Below, piece after piece: positions 1-12,179 of a stretch of 64,000 nucleotides of DNA. The position numbers and the translations under genes were made by a program. The notes beneath the pieces are model-generated. The model ran no database searches and was not told the DNA's origin. It saw only the letters and a list, made by a program, of their open reading frames with translations. The stretch is from Apus apus (lineage: Eukaryota > Chordata > Aves > Apodiformes > Apodidae): the NCBI RefSeq assembly GCF_020740795.1, contig NC_067289.1:24602608-24666607 (forward strand), given 5' to 3'. Position 1 is the stretch's first letter, and each line of letters begins with the position of its first letter.

Positions 1-3000
1 AGAACAGCAGGCTGAATTGAAAGGGGTAGTGTGAGAAGCTGACCCATGTTCTTTCTCCCACTACTGGAAGTGGAATAACCCAAGTCATGCGAGGCCTTTC
101 ATCCTAGGAGCCATTTGCTGGATGCATGGAGCCTTGGACAGAGACACACCTTTCATCTCTACACAGGATGGTATCTTCTGGTGGATCACAAGTATTCCCA
201 GTAAGTTGGCTGCTTCTGCTCTTTTGCTATGGGAACAGGCTAGTCTGACAAAAAATATGAATGGGTAGTGTGTTAAGATCCCAAGCAATGTTTTAAGAGT
301 GTCAGGTAAAATGAAATGCTGTGCAATTTGCCTTAGCCAGCCCTGAGCAAGAGAGCCTGATGACTTCTGCTTAACTAGGACTCTGCTCTTCAGCAGTTTA
401 AAAGCTGAAGGAAAGAGTGGCTGTGCCAGGAAGAAAAGGGGTGACTTGCTTTCTGCTTGGAAGTGCAGAAATGGGTGTGGATTTAACTCCTATCGTACAG
501 ACTGTTGCATAAGTTACCGAATAACTTTTGCTGCTTTATAGTTAAGAATGTCTTTATATTAATACTTGCAGACTCTTTGCCACTTTTAACTATAAATGTT
601 TCCTCAACTCTGCATGTCACCAAATTACTGGCAGGAATAGTGGTCACAGGGCTGGAAACAATTACAGAGGTCCTGCATCTGGATCAAATAGACTTTATGA
701 AAGGAAAGTTAGTAGCAGAAAATGTGTAAAGTTTACAAACTCTTCCTAACAGGACATTTTAGCTCCTGCCAGAGTAAAACTGAGAAGGCACACAAAATTA
801 ATTGAAAGAGTTAATATTGTTTCCATATTTATAGGAAAGTAATTGGAAGCTTAATTTCCATGAAGGAATTATCATCTTTTGCTTGTAGATGTCTTGGAGG
901 TGGGGGGCCTGTGTTTATTCTGGTGGTTTGGTGTGCTCCAAAGCTGAGAAAGTTTTCAAGCTGTCAGTAAAATTGTCACTTGTAAATACCTTTTATATAC
1001 TTAAATGTCTATAAAATGACACTAAAAGCTACTGTTCCTAGCAAGTGACAAATGTGGGAAATTTTAAATGCCAGGTAGTGCTAAATGTGGTTTGTAATTT
1101 AATGGGAAGGCAGGTGGTCAGTAGTCAAGTCAGCAACATCATCAGATCATGGGATGAAGCAAGTGTGTCATTCCTAGAGTGACAGCTCTTCAGATTCAAT
1201 GTTGCTTCATCTTGAAATTTTTTTTAATTTTTTTTTTTTACTTAGCAAAAAATAAACTGGGTATGAAGTAGCTTATGTTCTTTCTGTGAACATCAGTTCT
1301 TTATATGGTAAATTATTGTCAAAACTCCCTTGTTTGGTCTGCCTCTTCTGTAGCTTTTTCCTTAAGGACTTTCCAGGAATGTTGAGGAGGATGGTAGAGG
1401 GAAAAGGATTATACCTGTATTTTTTAGTGTAGTGCACTTACACCAGAAACAAAACTACTCCCAGGCTGAGTGCTTGTGACATTTGGAATCTTTTGTGCAC
1501 TGTGTTTTACTAGGAAGTCTTATCTCTTGTTGCAGTGTACTTAGTGTGGATCCTGGAGTGAAGTGTCAATGTTCCCATCCACCACCAATACATCCCAATG
1601 TATTGATGAGCTGGAGAAACATCTTTCAAGAAACATGGAACAGGTTTAGACCTTTAGGAGCTTGGGGGGTTGGGTGGCAGGGGAACAGTCAATACCACAG
1701 ACAGGTACAGGCAAACAGTGTGAAAAAATACCATTATCTCAAATATATTAAAGTGAGAAGAGGAACTGAGAACTCGAGCAATTGCTTTGGCACTGGAATT
1801 AAGGCAAAAAATCTGGGAGCTTTGTCTGCATCACAGATTTTTCTTCTGTGGCTGGCTGTGTAGCCAGTGAAGTTCTGTGCATGGCTACCATGGGTAAACC
1901 CTTCTCTGAGCAACGTTGTGATAGGAAAGTCTTACTCTATCCTTCTGTTTTACTTCCCTTCTGACAAGCTTTCCATTTTTTCCCTTAACTAGTGCCCAGT
2001 TTACCTCTTCCTCATTTAAGCTGTTTGGAATCTCACAGGTTCAGACCCTTCCCTCACACTACACAGTTCATTTTTCTCTTACCTTGAACAAGGTATTTGT
2101 GATGGACCAGAAATGTGCAGCCAGCAATTAGACTTGTGTGATGGAACCAAAAGGTTTGCAGATGGGTTGCATTGTGAGCCTGAATAAGGCTTTTTTTCCC
2201 CTAAAACTTTGTTTTCTCTTAACTGTATTGGTTTAATAATCAGTTATAAACCTCAACCTGCTTACACGTTTATCTTGGCTATATGGAATCTTCACTTTTA
2301 GCTGCTGTGCGATTGTTTTGCCACACCACAGCTTTGTAGAATTGTATAAACACAGAAATGCAAATTTTTGTCAATGGGGTGAACCTCAGTTGTGTTCCAG
2401 GGGACTCACTTTGTATGGAGACACAAATATTGATGTTGCTATGTCTGCTTTATGTGAGTAGACTTGTGGGATACCTATTTTGCACTAGCTAAGCATCTTC
2501 AAAACAGTTAATGTAAGGATTTTCATATTACACCTCACTTAAATTGTAGAAACATCTTTTAGCAGGTTATTACTGCACCAAACCCTACGAATGCAGTTAG
2601 AGGGGCTGTCTCTTAAGCTGATGTTTCCAGATTGGCTCTGGCATTTGTGTATCACACTGTCAGCTTTGCAGGTTGAACACTGGCCTGTTGTCTTGTCCAC
2701 TGCAATTTCTGCCAGATGCAGAATTCTGTTGGAAGATAATAATTCCTAAAATGTAACTTGCAGAGATTTGCCACTGTGATGCACTTAACGTGGTGCTAGC
2801 AATGAAACACCCCCATGGTTGCAGCTTCTTCTACAAATTGGGCACCAGGGCAGAATAAATTTACAGATGTGAAGATTTGTATATCTGGCTTAATACGACT
2901 TTCATTAAGTAATATTAATTATTAATAGTCATTAATATTCGTGCTAAGTAAATTACTTAATATGATTTTCATTACTGGCTGGTGCTGTTGGCGGGCAGTA

Positions 3001-4750
3001 GGAGCACAATTGGGCAGGGATCTTGTCCACCTGTAGTTAAGCATAAGGTAATGATTTAAAGAATGGTTTTGACAGGGCAAGCATCTTTTAAAAGATGAAA
3101 AAAGACAGTTTAAAAGACTGTCACCTGAAACAGTCTTCTGCCTTGGAAGGATGGAAATGTAAGGTGGTAGAAAGTAAAGGGGTTAATCCCCCAGTTTACC
3201 CCAAGTCTATAAAACTAACAAGATAAGATTGGTTATTTATGTAGCAAAGTAGGGAAATAGTAACTCTGGATTGCTCATTTTATCTCATTCCAAACATAAG
3301 AGAAAAATACACATGGCACTCAGTCCTTTACTGTCCTCTTTGATCTGTTTCTGGGAATCCTTTGGGCTTGTGAATAAACCAAATGAATTCTGTTAGCAAA
3401 AGTAACGTGGGACATCAGGAATAGTCAAATGGAATATCTAAAGAAGCAACACAGCTTGAGAAAGAAACACACTATGTATGTATTTGCAAACAAAGATGTA
3501 AAATACTCTCTCAGTCCTAATGTAACATTAGCAAGAGGCAGAATAGGCCCAGCATGGAAGCACAGCCAGAGTAAGAAGTCCATCCTGTTTTTATCTTCAT
3601 TAACTGTTTTAGGTTCCACAAACTTACAACAAATCTAAACTGAAAATGGTCATTGATAGAAACTTCTTTATTATTTTTGAATGAGTTTTAAAATAATCTC
3701 TAGAATTAGAGATAATTGAAGCATTTGTACTTAAGCTTTTTTCCCCCCCTCTTTGCGGCTGCATCTCTTCAGAAAGGTACCCTCTTCTAGAAGATCACTT
3801 TTGAGAACAAGACTTAGGTCCTTAAGACATCTGATGTTTCTCCAAACCATGTTCTGTTGGGTTTTTTCAAGGAAGGGTTTGTTTTGCAACATCTAAAGTC
3901 CCTTTTATGTCAAAATGAGGATTTACAGACATTTTCTAGTTCCTGAGGCTTTCTGGATAAATCTCTTGCCTTGTGCTGTCTGGATAGTTGCCTGGGCAGG
4001 CCTTGTGAGGTAGTGAATGTTGTCAGCTTCCCTGGGAAGAGAAGAGCTCTTCCCTGGCAGTTTCCCTTTTCCTGTATTCACGGGGACCTCCTTGTGAAGG
4101 AATGTGCCTCTCCCAGTTTGGAGTCAGCTGTCTTCTGTACCATAAGGAGATTCTGTGACGTTTGGGCCTGTACCTGCTTCCTCAGGAGAAGCACATCCCT
4201 CTGGTGGGAGCTCAGCTTCCTTGCAGATGAAGTCATCAAAAGATGGGAATGAAAGGCTAGTGTTACAACAGTTTCACACCAAAAAGACCAGTTAGGGCCT
4301 GACGTATTACTGTAGTCTCTGTGCTTATCAGCTGAACTGTGATGATTAATCTGGAGTGAGAGGCTTGTTTTATTATTCCAAACATAATTCCAGATGTTCC
4401 CCAGATATTTGTATCAGGTCATCTAAATACCACTTTGAGGACAGATGTTTAGGTGACTTTTGAATAATGATGTATTTATATTAAATGAACTTATTTTTCA
4501 AAATCCCCATAAAATTGGCATCTGACAGTTCGTTTAGTGTTCTTTGATGAACTATAAATGCAGAACAATCTGGAGTATGATGTCTGCACCACATGTGCTA
4601 CTTTCCTGATTAAATCTAGTCAGGGATTGTGCTCCTAATCCATTCACTTCCTCCTGCAACCTTGGTTTTTTCCTCAGCAAGGCAAGTTCCCAGCGAGTGA
4701 GATGAACCATAACTGCCTGATTTTAACGTACGGCAGCAGCACTTTCTCTT
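1..4750. other. Non-coding flank, possibly KPNA4 3' UTR or downstream region
   Basis: No open reading frame here resembles a known protein, and none is longer than about 130 codons. The stretch is AT-rich with scattered AATAAA hexamers (for example near 1248, 2854 and 3371). In the human locus the neighbour on this side of TRIM59 is KPNA4, in the same orientation as TRIM59 and with a long 3' UTR, so this may be its 3' UTR or the intergenic gap. That is inference from gene order; nothing in the bases proves it. A local AT-rich direct repeat lies at about 2890-2975. Confidence 0.3.
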
Positions 4751-4971
4751 ACATCACCTTCACTGTCTCCGGCAGCCACAGCAGGTGAACAAGCTGAACG
4801 TGACGACAAATCAACCTGTGTTCCTGCGATCCGGAGGGCAGGCGGTCTGTCCCGGGAGCAGAACTCACAGGATTCCCGGTTTCCAGCTTCAGCCTGGGTT
4901 TCTCCCCAGAACCGCTGCGCTCGGACGTGGGCTCCGGTCCTTCAGAGAGCACAGACCCCCCGGCTGCACAC

Positions 4972-5033
4972 CGGGGCGTTCCCGGGGGGTCCCCGGGCCG
5001 TGCGGGGCGTTCCCGGGGGGTCCCCGGGCCGTG
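4972..5033. repeat. Two tandem copies of a 31-bp GC-rich unit
   Basis: Positions 4972-5002 and 5003-5033 are identical 31-base copies, followed by the first bases of a third. The unit contains G6 and C4 runs. It lies inside the TRIM59 CpG island just upstream of the probable first exon. Confidence 0.9.
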
Positions 5034-5130
5034 CGGGGCCGGAGCTGCGGGACCCGTTACCCGCCGCCACCCCCCCACCCCCCCCCCCCCTTGACTTTCG
5101 AACGGCGCGGCCGTTGGCCCCGCCCCCCCC

Positions 5131-5142
5131 CGCGCATGCGCA
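5131..5142. promoter_or_regulatory. NRF1 binding site
   Basis: CGCGCATGCGCA fits the NRF1 consensus YGCGCAYGCGCR at every position. NRF1 sites are typical of CpG-island promoters just upstream of the start site, which supports placing the TRIM59 promoter here. Occupancy is inferred. Confidence 0.7.
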
Positions 5143-5270
5143 GCGGGCGGCGCCGGGGGGAGCGCGGCGCGCGGGCCCGGCCGTTTGAAGGCGGCGGCCT
5201 CGGCGGGAGGGCCGGGCTGGGGGTCCCGGCGGGTCCCTGGGGGTCCCCGCGGCCCCGGGCGGGCGGCCAG

Positions 5271-8200
5271 GTGAGCGGGCGGGGCCCGGCGGGGCGGCTC
5301 TGCCCTCCTCCCAGCCGGCACCCCCGGCGCGGGGCAGAGCTGGGGCTGCCTGCCCCGCGGGGCCCTGCCCTGGGGCGGGCTCCGCTTGTGTCGCACCTGG
5401 CCGCGTCTCTCGTCGCCTTTAAGGTTACCCTGGCGGGTTTTTGGCGTTAACGCCGAGCCCTGCTTCTAGTTTGCTGGTTCCGCCGCGGTCCCTGTCGTCT
5501 GTAGTTGCCAGGCGGTCTGTGGGAGCGGGCGGAGGGTCTGCAGCAGGTGGCAGGGACAGGCCTCCCCTTCCAGCTCCGCTGCCTCACGCCGAGAGACAAA
5601 GGGTGAGTGTTCAAGAGCGGGAGCTCTGACAGGGTTCAAGAGATCCGGGATGGAGGATGAGTCTTGGCAACGGAACGCGAGTACGGAAGGGACAGAGTGG
5701 TTTGATTCAGGTTTCTGGCTGTGGTAACTTGTGTGAGCTTGTTGTGGTGCCCAAGAGCCAGGGGAGGGGGGTACAGCAGGAGAGCTAGGCAGGCTTCTCG
5801 GCCGTGTTCATCTCCCTTCAGCAACAGCAGCGTGTGGGGTGGTGGTGCAGCAGCTGCGGTGGGAACAGGGAGCAGGGGCAGAGCCTCCCTGGCCGAGAAC
5901 TGCAGCGACTGGGGCGTGGGATGTCCGTGGTGTGGGGTACAGCAGTACAGCTGCAATGGGCTAGAATAGAAAGGCTTAAGGTCTAGCTGGTTTGTTTGTT
6001 TCTGGTGCCTGGCCTCTTGTTACAGCCAGCAAACCTGGCAGCTGTGTGGCAGGCTCCGTTCCTTCTGATGCACTGACAAACGGCAGAGCAGCACCTCGGC
6101 CTTCTGTTTGGGCTTGTTTTGCTTTTCAAAGTTCTGTCGCCCTTTGCCATGAAGGTGACTTATAAATGGAAAACACTGCCTATAGTGCCATTTAACCTCT
6201 TATTTTTGCACAACGTAAACTTGAGTTCCTGTGCTAGCACTACAGAAGGACTTCATGGACTGCTTTGGGATGGGGAGACAGCGTTTTTAAGGTGGATTTA
6301 GCTAAGTGCAGTATGGTATTGAAATCTGAGTGTTGCAGTGTCCTTCAGGAGAGAGCAGATGCCGTTTTCTTTCCAGTCAGAGGCATGAAAGTGGAGCAGG
6401 GAGCCTGGCAGCACGGGCTCCAAGGGAGGGCCTGCCTCAAGTGCCCTTTGGAGCTCTTGGTTTAGGCTGTCACAACTGTTACCAGTGCCAGCTTCACCGT
6501 TTAGAATCCTCCAGGGTAGAATGGGGTGTACTGGCTTGTTGTTCCAGCTGGCTTTAGCTATAAAGCAGTTAGTGACTTATCTACCTAAACACCGATGTGC
6601 ACTGGATTCCAGATATAGTTGCTTCTAAACAATGTCTTGCATAATTAGCTGGATGAGCAGTGTCCTGATCCCTCGGTGAGGAATGCAGTGTTAGCAAGGA
6701 ATACACTACACTATTTTGTTCTGCTTAACTGAAGGCTTTGGCAGATGAGATGTAACACAGGTATGCTGTATTACATGTTTTCACCTCCGTGCTAATTAGA
6801 AGAGTATAAAATCACAGCCACTCAGGCCTGCTGCTACTGAAACTCACCGTGTTACTGGCACAATTACACTGTTGAATTTTTAAAATTCCTTCCAGTTTGT
6901 AATTTGCTTGTGCCGAGTGACTCTGACAAGAAATATGTGAATGCACACACATACACATGCATATTTGCTACCACAGTTGTCTGGATCAATTAAGGAAAAG
7001 TATCTGGTCTGTGCAGGAAAGGATTTACCAGCTTCCTGCTGCCTTTTTTTTTTTTTTTTCCTGGTAAACTTTTTTGTTTCTCTTTGCTTAACTCTTTGAT
7101 CTTGGCTCTTCTCCGTCTCCTTTCGCCTTTGTTGTCAGTCTGTCTCTGATATTCATCTACTGATTTATTTCCACTGTTCCCCTGTAGATGATTTTCTCTG
7201 TGCAGGATGAAACTGAGTTTGGGGATTTCTACCTTTTCCCTGCTGCAACTCTGGAATAGTTGAATAGAACAAATTAAAAAACAAACACAAGGTGCCTATA
7301 GCAAAATCCAACATTAGTGTTCCAAATGCTGTTTTGAAATTGACAAACAATTAAGACAAAAATCAAGTGCCATTTCTTCCAGAGGTGCCTAGGAGGGCTG
7401 GAGCAGTGGGGTGCCCCTGCCTGCCCTTCCAGAGCTGCTGTCACTCTTTACATTTCTCAATTTCCTGGGAAACTGAGCAATATGTTTCTGTGGAAATGGG
7501 AATTTCATTCCCTCTGGCCCGCGGCTGCGAGGGTTATGAAACAGCCCTGGAGGGAGCTCAGGTCTCCAGGCCGGCTTGTCGCTGCTCTGCCCTGTGCAGG
7601 CTGGTGCCCAGCAGCCTGTTTGCTGGGGAGGCTCTGCCTGCTGGGGGGGCTGCTCCTGCCGGGTCTGAGCTGATTCATGATAGAAAAATCCGGTAAAGTT
7701 GTTGCTGTGGTTTCAGGGTAGCAAGCAACTACTCTGCAGTTAAAACTTTTCTGAAGATAAAATTAGTCTCGCCCTCTATGTAGTTCAGATAACCTAGACG
7801 TGTATCCTTTATAAAGAAACTATCCCCTGTAACAGTTCTTTTGAAGAGAACTACAGCCCTAGATTAAAAAAATACAGTGATTTTAAACATAGGGATTTTT
7901 TTAATTACATGCATTCCATATGCATACAGGAGAAAACAATAAAGGTGCACACTAAGGAGTCTCTCTTTTATAACCATGAACAAAACCTTTATTTTCTAAG
8001 TGGAAGTGACAATCCCAGATTCATAATAGCTTTATATAGATATAAACTTTAAAATTCTGTTTCCTATGAGAATTATTTTAATTCTCAAAAAATAAATTAT
8101 CTAGACAGTGAAGTAGATTTGTTTTTCAGCTTTCCTTCATTGTTGACAAATTTCTTTAGTTTCAGTGTCTGGAACATCACTCATAAATGTGAAATTGTTA

Positions 8201-10277
8201 GTGTCTGGACCTAAAGAACCTTGTGTTGCCAGCACAGCTGATTGGAAAAGCTGGGAAATAAAGGTCTGTGCCTGAGAGGAGAAACAGCTCGTGCACTTCA
8301 GGGAGAGCAGTGCAGTACAGAAGTAGATTTGGTGTCACAGTGTTGTAAATGTCCTTTGCAAAGGGTCTGTGCTATGTGATATTATTCTCTTTAACTAGGA
8401 GCATACGCTAGTTAGCTATAAATGTTAACACATTTTGTCATTCTTCTTTTAAAGGGTAGGTCTTAAGAATTGCATCTCTCCTAGTAAATTTTCTTTCAAC
8501 TGTTTTTGAGGTCTCTTTAAAAAGTAGAGTTCAAATAAGTGAACCAACATTTTGTATTAATTAGCTGAAGAAAAAGCCCTGAAGTGTGTTGGATAGATTT
8601 TTTTAGTTTTGTTTTGTTTTTTATAATCTGAATTAATAAAAATGTGTTTTCAGTATAAAGTTAACTAGCAATATACAAATGCCTCCTGGAATTGGACTGG
8701 ATCTTTTGGGTGACCATGGCCATTAGAATTTTTTATTTAATATAATTATTATTCAGTCTAGTTTTACAAGGGAATATAGTCTGAACTGACTGGCAGAGTC
8801 AAACACTTTCGCTTTGGGCTGTAGCAGCCTATCTCAATAAAGTGAGATAAGCCACACTTATTTCTGTACAGCCTGAAAGGTTTCTCTGTGCAGAGCTGAT
8901 TTAACTCTCCAAGAACTGGAATCTGAATATTTAGCTTCTGACTTCCATCGATTTAGCTTGGTGTCTTTTGCAGAAACAATGCTGCTTAATTTATTTTTGT
9001 AAATTGTTTATTAATTAATGACGGATTTAATCCTTAGGGGTTTCCTTTATCCTGGATGCAATTTAAGGTTTTATTTGCAAAGGAGAGTATAATTAACAAA
9101 TTCCATTATTTTTCAGTAGATTCACTGCAAGCCAAACTTTGTTAGACTTGGTGTCAATGAGCAATGCTGATGGACCCCAGCAAAAATGTTACTGTGTTGA
9201 AAAGATTAGGAGGGCACAGCTGAGCAAAATTGTCTCTAAACACGTCTCACAGTCAGTTCTCTTCCTGGCTGAACCAGCCAAAGGCTCAGTAGCATTTCGT
9301 GCAGCTGCAGGAGCCCAGCTGCATGTTATTGTGCTCAGATTTAGAGTTAGACCCTAAATTGAGTCTTTGACACCAAATGCTTGGTTAATTTCTTTTTTTT
9401 TTTTTGCAGTGTAGCAAAATTGACAGAGTTGACTAGAATTAGGGTATAGGAGAATGTGACACAAAGATAGGGAAAGTTCATACTGATTTCCCCATATTTT
9501 AACAAAAGAAAAAAATGGAATGAAGATTTATTATGAAAACCAGCATTAGAGTGATTGTTATTTGTGACCTTGCAGTGTGATTTCACTAAGCTGGCAAAGA
9601 AAAGACAATTTTACAAAGGTTGGAAAACGAAAGTTAGTGTTTTAGTTTTTTGCTGAAAGTAACCCAGGAATAGCACCAAGAGTCTAATTACTGCTAGTGC
9701 TGTTGTCTTTAAGGGCCTTTGAGTTAGACTCTCAGTTGTGCCAGCACCTAGAGAGAGCTTTTAGTAAATTTGACTGGTTGATACAAGGATTGCTATTTAT
9801 ATCACCAAGGTAACATTTAAAAAAAATTGGTGGAGGGAAAAAAAGTTTCTGTACTCATATTCTATTCTTATGTTGAAAACGTTACTCATAGTGGGAGAAA
9901 ATTTTCATAGTTCTTAGGTCATTTAGAAACTTTGGTTCTAACTTTTATCACTCTCTTCTACTGTTCCCCTCTGTAAAAACACGTGGTAGCATATTGTTGC
10001 TTTTCCTCACTTCTAAAGCCAGAACTTGGAGGTGGGTAAGCTCTGTCTAGTCACTTAAATGCAGGTCATAACTTCCCAAAATCTTTGAAACATCTCTCCC
10101 CTTTTTTTTTTTTTTTTTGGTGTCTTTTTTCCTCCCCTTAGCAATAAACTGCCAATGTAGGTTAGGTTGCTGGTCATGGAATGTCAAATGGAAGCACTTA
10201 AGTTAATAAAAGTATTTTAAATGAGTTGATTGTAAAAAGATATTAAGCCGTTTTTTCTGTTTGTTTTTCTTTTGTAG
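5271..10277 (+). other. TRIM59: TRIM59 5' intron
   Basis: The interval between the candidate first-exon donor (GT at 5271, or near 5603) and the acceptor TTTTGTAG before 10278. It contains no exon-like open frame that I recognise and no clear transposon. Poly(T) tracts lie near 7047, 9390 and 10103. Which donor is used, and whether a second small 5' UTR exon exists, cannot be read from the sequence. Confidence 0.5.
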
Positions 10278-10280
10278 GAC

Positions 10281-11504
10281 ATGCATCACTTTGAGGAAGA
10301 GCTGACATGTTCCATTTGCTACAGCATATTTGAAGATCCACGTGTTCTGCCCTGTTCCCACACGTTCTGTAGGAATTGTCTGGAAGGTGTTATTCAGCTG
10401 TCAAGCAACTTTTCCATCTGGAGACCCCTGAGAGTTCCTCTGAAGTGCCCCAACTGCAGGAGTATTGTTGAAATCCCTGCTGCTGGCACCGAAGCCTTGC
10501 CAATCAACTTTGCATTGAAAGCTATTATTGAAAAGTACCAGCAGGAAGATCACTTGGATGTCACCACCTGCAGTGAGCACTACAGGCAGCCCCTGAACGT
10601 GTACTGCCTGCTGGACCGAAAGCTGGTGTGTGGCCACTGCCTCACCATAGGCAAGCACAACGGCCACCCCATAGATGACCTTCACAGTGCCTACAGGAAA
10701 GAAAAGGAGGCTTCTGGAAAACTTCTCGAGCAGCTGACTGATAAACACTGGACAGATGTGTGTTTGCTTATTGAAAAGCTGAAAGAGCAGAAGTTCCAGT
10801 GTGAAAGCATCATTCAGGAGGATAAGAAAGCAGTAGTACAGTATTTTAGGAAGCTCAGCGATACCTTGGAGCACAAAAAACAAGCACTGCTGGCTGCCCT
10901 GGATGAAATTAACACCCACATTTTGGAGGAGTATGAGCCTCTCATTGAGAAATTGAAAAAAATCAGGGGAGAGCAGCTGGAACTGATGTCACTGAACACG
11001 TCGATTCAGAAGGAAGAGTCCCCGCTGGTTTTCCTTGAGAAGGTGAATGATCTGCATCAACGTGTGAGAGCTTTGAAGCAGAAGCAACTGCCAGATGTTA
11101 AACCTGTGGAGATTCACCCAAGGATTGGGCACCTGTTGAAAGATGTCTGGTCTAAAACTGAAATCAGGCAGATCAACAAGCTCCTCACCCCAAAAATAGA
11201 ACTGATCCCAAAGAGGAAGTTACACAGCAAAGGCAGCGGGAAGGAAGGAAGACGACCTAAAGAACTTCTCCAGGCTGTAAATCCTTTGGCAGGCCTGCTT
11301 CTGTTTGTCCTCCTTGTGGTAACACTGATTTCACTGCACAAAACAGCCTCATCAGTTGCAATCAAAGCTATTCCTGCTTATATTTCAGAATTCTTGCTCT
11401 TTATTTATCGAGATTTCTGCTTCAATTTTCAGAATGTAGAGGATGTGCTGATGGAGTTTTTAGCGAGGATTACTTCTCTTTGTCTGTTTCAACAATTCAA
11501 TTAA
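10281..11504 (+). CDS. TRIM59: TRIM59, tripartite motif protein 59 (RING E3 ubiquitin ligase, membrane-anchored)
   Basis: A complete 407-codon frame in a single exon, as in the human gene (403 residues). A C3HC4 RING is intact with ligands C10, C13, C25, H27, C30, C33, C56 and C59. A B-box 2 follows with C97, H100, C109, D112, C117, C120, H126 and H129. A coiled coil covers about residues 140-270, and a hydrophobic segment at about 336-352 is the expected membrane anchor. There is no SPRY domain, which is normal for TRIM59. The family transfers ubiquitin at ER and endosomal membranes and damps TRAF6/NF-kB signalling; that role is from family knowledge. The ATG at 10281 lies three bases inside the exon, after acceptor TTTTGTAG, and gives the expected MHHFEEELTC start. 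The C-terminal 60 residues diverge most from human. Confidence 0.97.
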   Translation: MHHFEEELTCSICYSIFEDPRVLPCSHTFCRNCLEGVIQLSSNFSIWRPLRVPLKCPNCRSIVEIPAAGTEALPINFALKAIIEKYQQEDHLDVTTCSEHYRQPLNVYCLLDRKLVCGHCLTIGKHNGHPIDDLHSAYRKEKEASGKLLEQLTDKHWTDVCLLIEKLKEQKFQCESIIQEDKKAVVQYFRKLSDTLEHKKQALLAALDEINTHILEEYEPLIEKLKKIRGEQLELMSLNTSIQKEESPLVFLEKVNDLHQRVRALKQKQLPDVKPVEIHPRIGHLLKDVWSKTEIRQINKLLTPKIELIPKRKLHSKGSGKEGRRPKELLQAVNPLAGLLLFVLLVVTLISLHKTASSVAIKAIPAYISEFLLFIYRDFCFNFQNVEDVLMEFLARITSLCLFQQFN

Positions 11505-11935
11505 AAGATAGTGTAGGAATCCTCAGGATATGTATTTTTTTTTATTTCCACTTAGAAGCTGGGCTGTTAAAGTTCTACACTTCTTTCTACTTCCGTATCC
11601 TTCCTTCTTTATTGTATAGATTTCCTCTTAACTCTCAGTTAACTGAGAAGATTTGCAAGAGAAGATTCTGCTCACACAAGACAGCAGGTAGGTAGGTAGG
11701 TGTTGGTCAGAAACAATGTCTGCATACAGAAGCTATAATCAATTTAGAAACTGTAATCAGGAATCCTGTTTGTAGAAACTCCTCCAACATGTACTAGATT
11801 TTTTTTTTAATAACAAGTTTTTAAAATGTAAAAAAACCACCGTGGGATATAAACTGGCTAGTCCTGGATGGGGTCAGTCACCAGCTCTGGTGTACAAAAG
11901 CTCCCATTTTGTGTTTACTGACCTCTCTCTAAGCA

Positions 11936-11963
11936 TAAAAACTACACTTAAGTGTAGTTTTTA
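11936..11963. repeat. Perfect 28-bp palindrome
   Basis: Fourteen bases on each side of the centre between 11949 and 11950 (core ACACTTAAGTGT) are exact reverse complements, with no spacer. It lies about 430 bases into the TRIM59 3' UTR. In RNA it could fold as a hairpin or pair between two transcripts. Confidence 0.9.
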
Positions 11964-12139
11964 GGGTTTTAAAGCATATATTCACAGCCTTGGGTTTCAT
12001 TTTATTTGTTCCTGGTTACTGGCAGATGACATTTTATCTTTTTTTTTTTTCTCTAAACTGTGTTTAATGACTTTGTGTCTTTTGAATGAATCTCTGGGTT
12101 AGAGCAGTATCTGCAGGACAAGGGGTGCAGTACTGCATA

Positions 12140-12179
12140 CAGGTTTTTAGTGCCACATGCAGTTTTTTAGTGCCAGCTG
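12140..12179. repeat. Imperfect tandem duplication of a 20-bp unit
   Basis: 12140-12159 and 12160-12179 match at 17 of 20 positions and share TTTTTAGTGCCA. They lie in the TRIM59 3' UTR. Confidence 0.7.

Larger units (their letters stand above)
4780..5620 (+). promoter_or_regulatory. TRIM59: CpG island, TRIM59 promoter and likely first non-coding exon
   Basis: This is an abrupt GC-rich, CpG-dense block in AT-rich surroundings, starting about 5 kb upstream of the TRIM59 coding exon and on the side expected for its promoter. It holds a perfect NRF1 palindrome (5131-5142), Sp1-like C/G tracts and a TTTGAA motif (5184-5189). Two good splice donors could end a 5' UTR exon: CCAG|GTGAGC with GT at 5271, and AAGG|GTGAGT with GT near 5603. 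The matching acceptor is TTTTGTAG just before 10278. Long open frames inside the island on both strands are by-products of GC richness. Promoter identity is inferred from position and composition; the transcription start is not fixed. Confidence 0.7.

Noticed and set aside
1483..1863. 126-codon plus-strand frame
   Set aside because: No recognisable domain, AT-rich non-coding context, no matching splice or promoter signals; compatible with chance.
2891..2900. TAATACGACT, the first ten bases of the T7 promoter
   Set aside because: The following bases do not continue the T7 promoter and the surroundings are AT-rich host DNA, so it is coincidence and not vector contamination.
4749..5450. Overlapping open frames of more than 210 codons on both strands
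   Set aside because: They lie in a CpG island where stop codons are rare; the translations are low-complexity Pro/Arg/Gly/Ala and match no family.
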